From assembly GCF_047250385.1 (NCBI RefSeq), contig NZ_JBLBVM010000055.1:310001-374000 (forward strand): 64,000 bases of DNA, read 5' to 3'. Shown one piece after another: positions 16,728 to 23,492 of the stretch. The number at the start of each line of letters is the position of its first letter. Position 1 is the stretch's first letter. A program made the position numbers and the translations under genes. Below the pieces are notes generated by a model, which was not told the origin of the DNA, searched no databases, and worked only from the letters and a program-made list of their open reading frames with translations. This DNA is from Glaciecola sp047250385. Its GTDB lineage: Bacteria > Pseudomonadota > Gammaproteobacteria > Enterobacterales > Alteromonadaceae.

Positions 16728-18011
16728 ATGACCATCATTGCGCTCGGGATTAATCATAAGTCTGCACCAGTTAATTTGCGGGAGAAAGTGGCCTTTTCTC
16801 CTGATAAGTTGGCGCATGCATTACAGTCATGCCCGCAGTTTACCGACGCTGAGCAGGTAGTGATCCTATCTACATGCAATAGAACTGAAGTCTACGTAAA
16901 GGCGAATGCACCTGAAGATGCTGAAAAGCTCTCCCGATGGTTAGCCGATTTTCACCAGACCGATTATGAAGTCATTAATAAGCATAGCTACATTAAACGC
17001 GGTGACGATGCTATTAATCATTTAATGCGAGTTGCATGTGGTTTAGATTCCTTGATTGTTGGTGAACCGCAGATTTTAGGGCAAGTAAAGCAAGCATATA
17101 CTGAATCTAAAAACGCGGGTAAAATAAACACTGAATTTGAAAAACTATTTCAGTCAACATTTTCAGTGGCGAAGAAGGTACGAACAGATACTGAAATAGG
17201 TGCGAATGCGGTGTCTGTTGCATTTGCCGCGGTGCAGTTGGCGAAGCAAATATTTTCAAAGTTAACGCACAGTAACGTTCTGTTAATAGGTGCAGGCGAA
17301 ACGATTGAGTTGGTTGCTAAACATCTTGTGGATGCTGAAACTAAATCCATCACGGTGGCAAACAGAACATTGTCGAGAGCGAGCAAACTGGCTGAAGAAT
17401 TGAATGGCAATGCCATTACGATTAGTCAAATTCCTGAGCATTTGTCGCAAGCTGATATAGTAATCAGTTCAACTGCTAGCTCATTGCCATTGATTAGCAG
17501 AGGCACGGTATCGACAGCATTGAAATTACGAAAGCATAAACCCATGTTGTTGATTGACTTAGCGGTGCCAAGAGATATCGAAGACCAAGTAGGGGATTTA
17601 GATGATGCCTACTTGTATACCGTTGATGATTTACAGAACATCGTAGAGCAAAATGTAGCGAATAGAGAAATTGCAGCGCAGCAAGCTGAACAAATGATAG
17701 CTACAATGGTCAGCAGTTACGGTAGTTGGCAGCAGCACTATCAGAACGTCGATTTGATTAAAAATTACCGTGAGAAAGCGGCTCAAACTCGCGATGACGC
17801 TTTGCAAAAGGCACTCAAACAAATTGAAGATGGCGCAGCGCCAGATGAGGCTATGAAAGAGTTAGCCTTCAAGTTAACCCAAGCTATGTTGCATGGCCCT
17901 ACGAAGGCTTTACAGCAGGCAAGCAAACTGTCCAATGATGAACATTTAAATTTCTTAGCAAAAGCCTTAGGTGTTGATGGAACAGAAAAACGAGAAACAG
18001 GAAAAGAATGA
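16728..18011 (+). CDS. hemA: Glutamyl-tRNA reductase
   Basis: 427 residues. First step of C5-pathway tetrapyrrole synthesis: reduces Glu-tRNA to glutamate 1-semialdehyde. STCNRTEVY carries the catalytic Cys50; the NADPH-binding motif GAGETIELVAKHL follows at about 190, and there is a C-terminal dimerisation helix domain. It diverges from lolB and overlaps prfA by four bases (ATGA), giving translational coupling. A possible -10 TACAAT is seen about 45 bases upstream. Confidence 0.97.
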   Translation: MTIIALGINHKSAPVNLREKVAFSPDKLAHALQSCPQFTDAEQVVILSTCNRTEVYVKANAPEDAEKLSRWLADFHQTDYEVINKHSYIKRGDDAINHLMRVACGLDSLIVGEPQILGQVKQAYTESKNAGKINTEFEKLFQSTFSVAKKVRTDTEIGANAVSVAFAAVQLAKQIFSKLTHSNVLLIGAGETIELVAKHLVDAETKSITVANRTLSRASKLAEELNGNAITISQIPEHLSQADIVISSTASSLPLISRGTVSTALKLRKHKPMLLIDLAVPRDIEDQVGDLDDAYLYTVDDLQNIVEQNVANREIAAQQAEQMIATMVSSYGSWQQHYQNVDLIKNYREKAAQTRDDALQKALKQIEDGAAPDEAMKELAFKLTQAMLHGPTKALQQASKLSNDEHLNFLAKALGVDGTEKRETGKE

Positions 18012-19096
18012 AACAGTCAGTAATCCAAAAGTTAGAATCCTTAGTAGAACGCTTCGAAGAAGTGCAAGCCTTGCTGGGCGATCCTGGTGTTATTGGAGAT
18101 CAAGAAAAATTCCGAAATCTGTCCAAAGAATATAAGCAACTTGAAGAAGTTGTAAAACAATTTGGCGCTTTTCAATCTGCACAACAAGATGTGGAATCTG
18201 CCCTTGAAATGTTGCAGGAAAACGATCCTGAAATGAAAGAGATGGCACAAGAAGAGTTGAAAGAAAGCAAAGCTCTCGTTGAAGAGTTAGAAAGCAGCCT
18301 ACAAATATTGTTACTCCCAAGGGATCCAAAAGATGACAACAGTTGTTTCTTGGAAATTCGAGCTGGAGCTGGTGGTGATGAAGCTGCAATCTTCGCAGGT
18401 GATTTGTTCCGTATGTACACTCGCTATGCTGAAACCAAGGGTTGGAAGCTAGAGCTCATGAGCGCAAATGAAGGCGACCATGGTGGCTATAAAGAAATCA
18501 TTGTTAATATCAGCGGTGATGGTGCATATGGCGTGATGAAATTTGAATCTGGTGGGCATAGAGTACAACGAGTTCCTGAGACTGAATCGCAAGGCCGTAT
18601 TCATACATCTGCTTGCACCGTGGCCGTATTGCCAGAAATTCCAGAGTCTGAAGCAATTGAAATAAACCCAGCGGATCTGCGTGTAGATACTTTCAGAGCA
18701 TCCGGTGCAGGTGGTCAGCACGTTAACAAAACAGATTCAGCTATTCGCTTAACTCACATACCAACGGGCGTGGTTGTTGAATGTCAGGACGAGCGTTCAC
18801 AACATAAAAACAGAGCACGAGCGATGTCTGTATTACAAGCTCGCTTGAATCAAATTGAAGAAGACAAGCGTAACGCTGAAGAAGCGAGCACGAGAAAAAC
18901 CTTAGTGGGAAGTGGTGATCGTTCAGAGCGTATTCGCACATATAACTTCCCTCAAGGGCGAGTAACAGACCACAGGATCAACCTAACACTTTACAAACTT
19001 GATGATGTCATTGCCGGTGATTTAGGCGCATTGATGGAGCCAATTCGTCAAGAGCACCAAGCGGACATGCTCGCTTCATTATCTGAAGAGTATTAG
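18008..19096 (+). CDS. prfA: Peptide chain release factor 1
   Basis: 362 residues. Recognises UAA and UAG and triggers peptide release. GAGGQHVNKTDSAIR holds the catalytic GGQ, whose Gln is methylated by PrmC encoded next. The codon-recognition tripeptide is PET in RVPETESQGR, where E. coli has PAT; other bacteria share a variable middle residue. HTSACTVAVLPE is standard. Overlaps hemA by ATGA. Confidence 0.97.
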   Translation: MKQSVIQKLESLVERFEEVQALLGDPGVIGDQEKFRNLSKEYKQLEEVVKQFGAFQSAQQDVESALEMLQENDPEMKEMAQEELKESKALVEELESSLQILLLPRDPKDDNSCFLEIRAGAGGDEAAIFAGDLFRMYTRYAETKGWKLELMSANEGDHGGYKEIIVNISGDGAYGVMKFESGGHRVQRVPETESQGRIHTSACTVAVLPEIPESEAIEINPADLRVDTFRASGAGGQHVNKTDSAIRLTHIPTGVVVECQDERSQHKNRARAMSVLQARLNQIEEDKRNAEEASTRKTLVGSGDRSERIRTYNFPQGRVTDHRINLTLYKLDDVIAGDLGALMEPIRQEHQADMLASLSEEY

Positions 19097-19106
19097 TTAG
19101 AGCGTG

Positions 19107-20216
19107 ATGCTGAAAAACAATGAAACATTAACGGCAAATGCCAGCATTAAAGACGCCAGTATAAAAGACGCCAAAAGTGAAGGAGCCAGAATAGAAGGTG
19201 CCAGAAGTGGAGGTGCCAGAAGTGGAGGTGTTAGCGCTGATAATTCCAGTGTCACCGGTGTTAACACTGAAGGTACAAATGCTAAAGGTGCAAACGCTAA
19301 AGGCACTAACGGTAAGGATGTTACTCCTGAAATAGCTAACACCATAAAAGAGCAAGTCTCCTTATGTAAAACGGTTGCAGACGCATGCAGTGTGTGTCGC
19401 GACCTGCTGGCACAAAATCAAACTAATCTCAGCTTTAACGACCCAAGCTTAGAGGCTAAAATTTTCGTTGAACATGCGCTGTCAAAAACGTCTTTGCAAC
19501 TTATTACTCAAAGCGAAGAATTACTCAGCGACAATGATAAACAATCGTTAGTAAACACTCTCATTAAGCGTATTTCAGGTTATCCCGTTGCCTATATTGT
19601 TGGTCATCAGCCGTTTTGGACACTTGATTTGAATGTGTCTGAGGATACTTTGATACCACGTGCTGATTCGGAAGTGGTCGTTGAAACAGCTATTTCACTT
19701 CCTTTACAAGAGCGTGCAAAAGTACTCGACTTAGGTACGGGCACTGGCGCCATTGCCTTAGCGATTAAAGCTGAGCGCCCGCATTGGAATGTCTTAGCTT
19801 GTGATTATAAGAATGATATTATTAAGTTAGCGAAATCTAATGCCGAGCTCAATAAACTTGATGTAAATTTTGTTTTAAGTAATTGGTTTTCTAATATTGA
19901 AGATCAAGCTTATGATTTAATCGTATCTAACCCACCATATGTAGAATCGGATTCCGTGTGGCTTCAGCAAGGTGATGTTAGATTCGAACCTCTTAGCGCG
20001 CTAACGTCTGGTATAGACGGCTTGGATGATATCAGGCATATTATTTGTCAAGCGCTTGGTTTTTTAAATAGTGGCGGGTACTTGCTGTTAGAACATGGGG
20101 AGCAACAAGCTTCTGCTATTCAGCAAATCTTGAAAGAAAACGGGTATGAAAATATCAAAACGATTCAAGATCTTAATGCTTTAGATAGGGCCACAATAGG
20201 TCAATTTAATCGCTAA
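19107..20216 (+). CDS. prmC: Release-factor glutamine methyltransferase PrmC with a repetitive N-terminal extension
   Basis: 369 residues from the ATG at 19107 (a GTG at 19104 is also in frame). The enzyme methylates the GGQ glutamine of RF1 and RF2 with SAM. The catalytic part is normal: helical N-domain (about 90-165), SAM motif LDLGTGTGAIALA and the NPPY motif in VSNPPYVESD. It is about 90 residues longer than E. coli PrmC (277). The extra part is residues 12-71, twelve successive five-residue units of A/T/V-x-x-x-G/D type, encoded by a 15-bp minisatellite. No other start lies between repeat and enzyme that would leave the helical domain intact. Downstream of prfA, 10 bases from its stop. 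Confidence 0.93.
   Translation: MLKNNETLTANASIKDASIKDAKSEGARIEGARSGGARSGGVSADNSSVTGVNTEGTNAKGANAKGTNGKDVTPEIANTIKEQVSLCKTVADACSVCRDLLAQNQTNLSFNDPSLEAKIFVEHALSKTSLQLITQSEELLSDNDKQSLVNTLIKRISGYPVAYIVGHQPFWTLDLNVSEDTLIPRADSEVVVETAISLPLQERAKVLDLGTGTGAIALAIKAERPHWNVLACDYKNDIIKLAKSNAELNKLDVNFVLSNWFSNIEDQAYDLIVSNPPYVESDSVWLQQGDVRFEPLSALTSGIDGLDDIRHIICQALGFLNSGGYLLLEHGEQQASAIQQILKENGYENIKTIQDLNALDRATIGQFNR
19140..19319 (+). repeat. 15-bp coding minisatellite, 12 units, in prmC
   Basis: Twelve in-frame 15-base units encode ASIKD, ASIKD, AKSEG, ARIEG, ARSGG, ARSGG, VSADN, SSVTG, VNTEG, TNAKG, ANAKG and TNGKD. Units 5 and 6 are identical at DNA level (GCCAGAAGTGGAGGT). Others differ at several bases, so expansion was followed by divergence. 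Reading frame is preserved throughout because 15 is a multiple of three. Confidence 0.92.
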
Positions 20217-20290
20217 CAACGAGCCATAAAAAATCAATTTAAAAGTAACAATAAATAGTTAACACCATAATTATAATAAAGGAAAACACT

Positions 20291-20668
20291 ATGTATCAGG
20301 CAGCAATGCACCTTCACGTAACGGCCGTCGTCATTAGCTTGGCGCTTTTCTCTTTCAGATTTGCATTACTTCTTAAAAGTAGCGACATATTGCAAAAGAA
20401 GTGGCTGAAAATAACTCCGCATGTTGTTGATACTATTTTATTGGCTTCAGCTTTGTTTATGCTCTTTTATCCCGACAGAGAGTTTGCAAATGCTTGGGTA
20501 GCAAGCAAAGTCATTGGTGTGACTTTATATATTTTATCGGGCTTCTTCGCTTTGAAGTGGGCTAAAAATAACAGGTCTCGCGTTATCGGTTTCCTTTGTG
20601 CTGTTATTTGGATAATGTTGACAGCATCTGTCGCAACCAGCAAATTGCCATTTTCGTTTTTAATGTAA
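20291..20668 (+). CDS. sirB2: SirB2-family membrane protein
   Basis: 125 residues, four predicted membrane segments, with the family opening HLHVTAVVISLALFSFRF and a central PHVVDTILLASALFML. SirB2 has no firmly established biochemical function; the name comes from a Salmonella invasion-regulator screen. The ribosome binding site AAAGGAAAAC precedes the ATG. It sits between prmC and kdsA as in E. coli, but the usual partner sirB1 is absent from this interval. Confidence 0.88.
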   Translation: MYQAAMHLHVTAVVISLALFSFRFALLLKSSDILQKKWLKITPHVVDTILLASALFMLFYPDREFANAWVASKVIGVTLYILSGFFALKWAKNNRSRVIGFLCAVIWIMLTASVATSKLPFSFLM

Positions 20669-20829
20669 AGAAATTTTATACACTGAAGCAGTGCGATAGT
20701 TTTTGTTGGGCTGCTTCTGTATTACAACTTTATTTACGACAGTGATTTGATGACTGCTCCTTTATAATAGCTTTGCTATGCGTCTACAAGAATTACGAAT
20801 TAACATACAGACTATAGGATTACTAAGCT

Positions 20830-21669
20830 GTGATTAAACAAGTAAAAGTACAAGATTTAATGGTTGATAATAATGCACCCTTCGTGCTTTTTGGCGGAAT
20901 GAATGTATTAGAGTCACGTGACTTAGCAATGCAAATTGCTGAAACGTATAAAGAAATTACCACTAAGTTAGGTATTCCTTATGTGTTTAAAGCATCTTTC
21001 GATAAAGCCAATAGGAGTTCGGTCAATTCTTATCGAGGCCCCGGTTTGGAAGAAGGCTTAAAGATTTTTGAAGAAATTAAAAGCCAATTTCATGTACCTA
21101 TCATCACAGACGTGCATGAACCATATCAAGCTGCACCAGTTGCAGAAGTTGTTGATGTAATTCAATTACCCGCCTTTTTAGCTCGCCAAACAGATCTAGT
21201 CGTGGCGATGGCAAAAACAGATGCCGTGATAAACGTCAAAAAGCCACAATTTTTAGCTCCACACGAAATGCGCCATATCATTAAAAAATTTGGCGAAGCG
21301 GGAAATGAAAAAATCCTGCTATGTGAGCGTGGTTCATGCTACGGCTACAATAACCTGGTAGTAGATATGCTGGGTATGGATGAGATGAAGACCATGGCAC
21401 CAGTGATATTTGATGCAACTCATGCTCTACAAAAGCCTGGCGGACGCTCTGATTCTGCAGGTGGTCGCAGACAACAAGCCGCTGAGTTAGCGCGAAGTGG
21501 TATGGCTTTAGGAATTGCAGGCTTGTTTATTGAATCTCACCCGAATCCAGATGAAGCGCTATGTGATGGACCATGTGCCTTGCCTCTGGACAAGCTTGAG
21601 GGCTATTTGTCACAAATGAAAGCGGTAGATGACTTAGTAAAAAGCTTCGCTCCACTTGATATTAAGTAA
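20830..21669 (+). CDS. kdsA: 3-deoxy-8-phosphooctulonate (KDO 8-phosphate) synthase
   Basis: 279 residues. Condenses PEP with arabinose 5-phosphate to make KDO 8-phosphate for lipopolysaccharide. Family landmarks: FGGMNVLESRD, FKASFDKANRSS, YRGPGLEEG, DVHEP, VKKPQF, and the C-terminal ESHPNPDEALCDGP. GTG start at 20830 with AGGA 9-12 bases upstream. Two positions where metal-dependent KdsA enzymes carry Cys were not resolved by eye. Confidence 0.96.
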   Translation: MIKQVKVQDLMVDNNAPFVLFGGMNVLESRDLAMQIAETYKEITTKLGIPYVFKASFDKANRSSVNSYRGPGLEEGLKIFEEIKSQFHVPIITDVHEPYQAAPVAEVVDVIQLPAFLARQTDLVVAMAKTDAVINVKKPQFLAPHEMRHIIKKFGEAGNEKILLCERGSCYGYNNLVVDMLGMDEMKTMAPVIFDATHALQKPGGRSDSAGGRRQQAAELARSGMALGIAGLFIESHPNPDEALCDGPCALPLDKLEGYLSQMKAVDDLVKSFAPLDIK

Positions 21670-21700
21670 ATTACAATATTAAGTAAAAAAGCAAGCTAAT

Positions 21701-21744
21701 TTGGAGTGCAATTGCGTTTGTTCGTAACCCTGCTAGCACTCCAA
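21701..21744. terminator. 9-bp inverted repeat after kdsA
   Basis: TTGGAGTGC (21701-21709) is the exact complement of GCACTCCAA (21736-21744), with a 26-base loop. It lies 31 bases after kdsA and no T-tract follows, so it could be a weak terminator or a protein-binding palindrome. Confidence 0.4.
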
Positions 21745-21754
21745 TGTTTCTATG

Positions 21755-21939
21755 TTTATAAGGACTGTAAGTATGCTCGAAATTAGAACTCCTGAGCTAA
21801 CCAATGGTGCTAAAGCAAAAGTCATTCGTGTGAATTTTGCTGAAGGTGATCGTGTTGAGTCGGGAGATTGTTTGTTTTTTTCATTATCGTTGTGTTTTTG
21901 TGAGTATTGATCTTATGGAATTGGCTTTTATAAGGACTG
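21755..21939 (+). repeat. 13-bp direct repeat flanking a mini-ORF
   Basis: TTTATAAGGACTG occurs exactly at 21755-21767 and 21927-21939. Each copy contains a ribosome-binding-site-like AAGGA. The first stands before the lipoyl-like mini-ORF, the second between that ORF and the hydrolase gene. Confidence 0.75.
21773..21910 (+). pseudogene. Truncated biotinyl/lipoyl-like domain ORF, 45 residues
   Basis: ATG with AAGGA six bases or so upstream. The start MLEIRTPELTNGAKAKVIRV and the following NFAEGDRVESGDCLF resemble the first half of a biotinyl/lipoyl (single hybrid motif) domain: E-I-x-x-P-x-L, then a V-G/E-G-D-x-V-x-x-G-D pattern. The modifiable lysine turn and second half are missing, replaced by a Phe/Cys-rich end and TGA. 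It is best read as a remnant or as a half-domain mini-protein. No neighbouring carboxylase or acyltransferase explains it. Confidence 0.45.
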
Positions 21940-21966
21940 CTTCATTTAATCAAGCAGCTGCAAATC

Positions 21967-22620
21967 ATGACTAAGAAACAAACCGTCATCTTATTACATG
22001 GTCTGGCACGCAAAGCCACGTCTATGAATAAACTCGAAACAGCGCTTAAAGAGCAAGGCTTTACAGCCGTCAATGTCGACTATCCTTCTACTAAACATGA
22101 TATTGAATCACTCGCAGAATCAAGTATAGGTGATGCCATTGACAAAGTTGAAAGAGGTTCCACAATAAATTTTGTCACTCACTCAATGGGGGGAATACTT
22201 GTTAGGCAGTATTTGCGTCGGCACAAGATTGAAAACCTAGGAAGAGTTGTTATGTTGGGACCACCTAATTCAGGCAGTGAAGTTGTAGATATCTTAAAAA
22301 ATATGCCGGGCTTTAAAGCTGTCAATGGACCCGCCGGTATACAGTTATCGGCGAAGGAACATGGATTGCCAAATCAACTAGGGCCAGCCAATTTTGAACT
22401 CGGTGTAATTGCAGGTTCACGCAGCATAAACTTAGTTTTATCAACCATGCTACCAATGCCCAATGACGGAAAAGTGTCAGTAGAAAGCACAAAGTTAGAA
22501 GGCATGACTGATCACGTAACATTGCCAGTTACGCATACATTTATGATGCGAAATCCAAGTGTGATTGAGCAGGTAATTACTTTCATACAACAAGGTAAGT
22601 TTAAGCCTGTAGAGAAATAG
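21967..22620 (+). CDS. Lipase-like alpha/beta hydrolase
   Basis: 217 residues. VILLHGLARKATSM is the oxyanion-hole HG region and VTHSMGGILVRQYL holds the nucleophile Ser in the G/T-H-S-M-G motif; the later VESTKLEGMTDHVTLPVTHTFM provides the probable acid and His. It resembles the PGAP1/lipase class 2-like cytosolic hydrolases common in marine gammaproteobacteria. There is no signal peptide. No clear ribosome binding site precedes the ATG at 21967. Substrate unknown. Confidence 0.85.
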   Translation: MTKKQTVILLHGLARKATSMNKLETALKEQGFTAVNVDYPSTKHDIESLAESSIGDAIDKVERGSTINFVTHSMGGILVRQYLRRHKIENLGRVVMLGPPNSGSEVVDILKNMPGFKAVNGPAGIQLSAKEHGLPNQLGPANFELGVIAGSRSINLVLSTMLPMPNDGKVSVESTKLEGMTDHVTLPVTHTFMMRNPSVIEQVITFIQQGKFKPVEK

Positions 22621-22629
22621 AACTGAGCC

Positions 22630-23106
22630 TTAAGTTCGACAACACTTCTTATATTTTTTGCCGCTCCCACAAGGGCAAGGCTCATTCCTATTAGGCAAAA
22701 ACTGCCCCGTTTGTTCTTTCATTTCACCTGTCGTGTAAAACCATCGTTCGTCTTGTTTGATAAAGTTTGATAGTTCATGCATTTTGAAAAACTCACCATC
22801 TACAGAATATGTCGCAATGAATTCGACAGTTCCTTGTTGACCCGTCCCTTCCTCGTCAGATACTGCAGAGTTAAGAACTTTAAGTTGCAGCCATACGGTA
22901 TCAGCCGCCGATTCTTTCAGAGATTTAACCGACAATGCTTTAGCCTGGGTTGGCGCGTAGCTTGCCAAAATATATTCATAGTTCTTCAGAACATAAGCAC
23001 TGAACCTTGAGCGCATTAGTTGCTCAGGATTTGACGCGCTCATATTCGCAATAATGGGTTGGCAGCAATCAGCGAAATCAAGTTCACTGCAACAATAACA
23101 AAGCAT
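22630..23106 (-). CDS. ychJ: YchJ-family protein (SEC-C motif)
   Basis: 158 residues. UPF0225/YchJ family of unknown function. The N-terminal Cys cluster (CYCCSELDFADCC) and the C-terminal zinc-binding SEC-C motif (NEPCPCGSGKKYKKCC) frame an NTF2-like middle domain with MRSRFSAYVLKNYEYI. I chose the ATG at 23106, with AGAG just upstream, over a TTG 18 bases earlier because the family begins near the first Cys pair. Convergent with the hydrolase gene, 9 bases apart. Confidence 0.92.
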   Translation of the reverse strand: MLCYCCSELDFADCCQPIIANMSASNPEQLMRSRFSAYVLKNYEYILASYAPTQAKALSVKSLKESAADTVWLQLKVLNSAVSDEEGTGQQGTVEFIATYSVDGEFFKMHELSNFIKQDERWFYTTGEMKEQTGQFLPNRNEPCPCGSGKKYKKCCRT

Positions 23107-23492
23107 AGTTTTCTCTAAGACCAAAGTTGGTGATTTGAAAGATACTGAAAATTGCTGAACTGTGCCACTTAAAGAGAATTTATTTTATTTCAAACTTGTA
23201 GTATTTTTACGAACTATGCAAAAACGGCAGTATAAGTTGTAATCGCAAAGAGAAGGCTCATATAAACGCCTTGTCTCATCGGATGAGTTGCCAGATCAAG
23301 CTCAATTGATCCTATTTCTATATAAAAATAGTTTAAATTCCTTTAAAATACGCGTCGCTGAATTGCATGCGTACATGAATTAATTCATTTTTGAAGCAAT
23401 TTGTTTGTTATTTAACTACATTGCATACAAATTGGTCCATTCGAAATGAGCACATTATTTTATTTTACAGTTAACAAGCATTAGGAATTTTA
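23107..23492. other. Intergenic region between ychJ and icd with nested inverted repeats
   Basis: 386 bases without a gene, holding the divergent ychJ and icd promoters. Visible structure: GAGAAGGC...GCCTTGTCTC (23249-23276, one bulge), CTCATCGGATGAG (23276-23288) and GATCAA...TTGATC (23294-23313) in succession, which could fold in an icd leader RNA. A HexR-like palindrome is at 23197. I could not fix the -35/-10 elements. Confidence 0.4.
23197..23211. promoter_or_regulatory. Weak HexR-like palindrome upstream of icd
   Basis: TGTAGTATTTTTACG resembles the HexR operator consensus (TGTARTAAWWTTACA). It lies about 280 bases before icd and 90 before ychJ. Matches are good at the outer arms except the last base; AT-rich DNA makes chance likely. 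Confidence 0.25.

Noticed and set aside
18541..18600. PET in place of PAT in the RF1 codon-recognition tripeptide as a change of stop-codon reading
   Set aside because: The middle residue of this tripeptide varies in normal RF1 proteins; the rest of the motif is standard.
19097..19355. Minus-strand ORFs rich in Leu/Ala/Pro or Thr/Ser opposite the start of prmC
   Set aside because: They are the antisense of the 15-bp minisatellite; their regular composition comes from the repeat and they lack ribosome binding sites.
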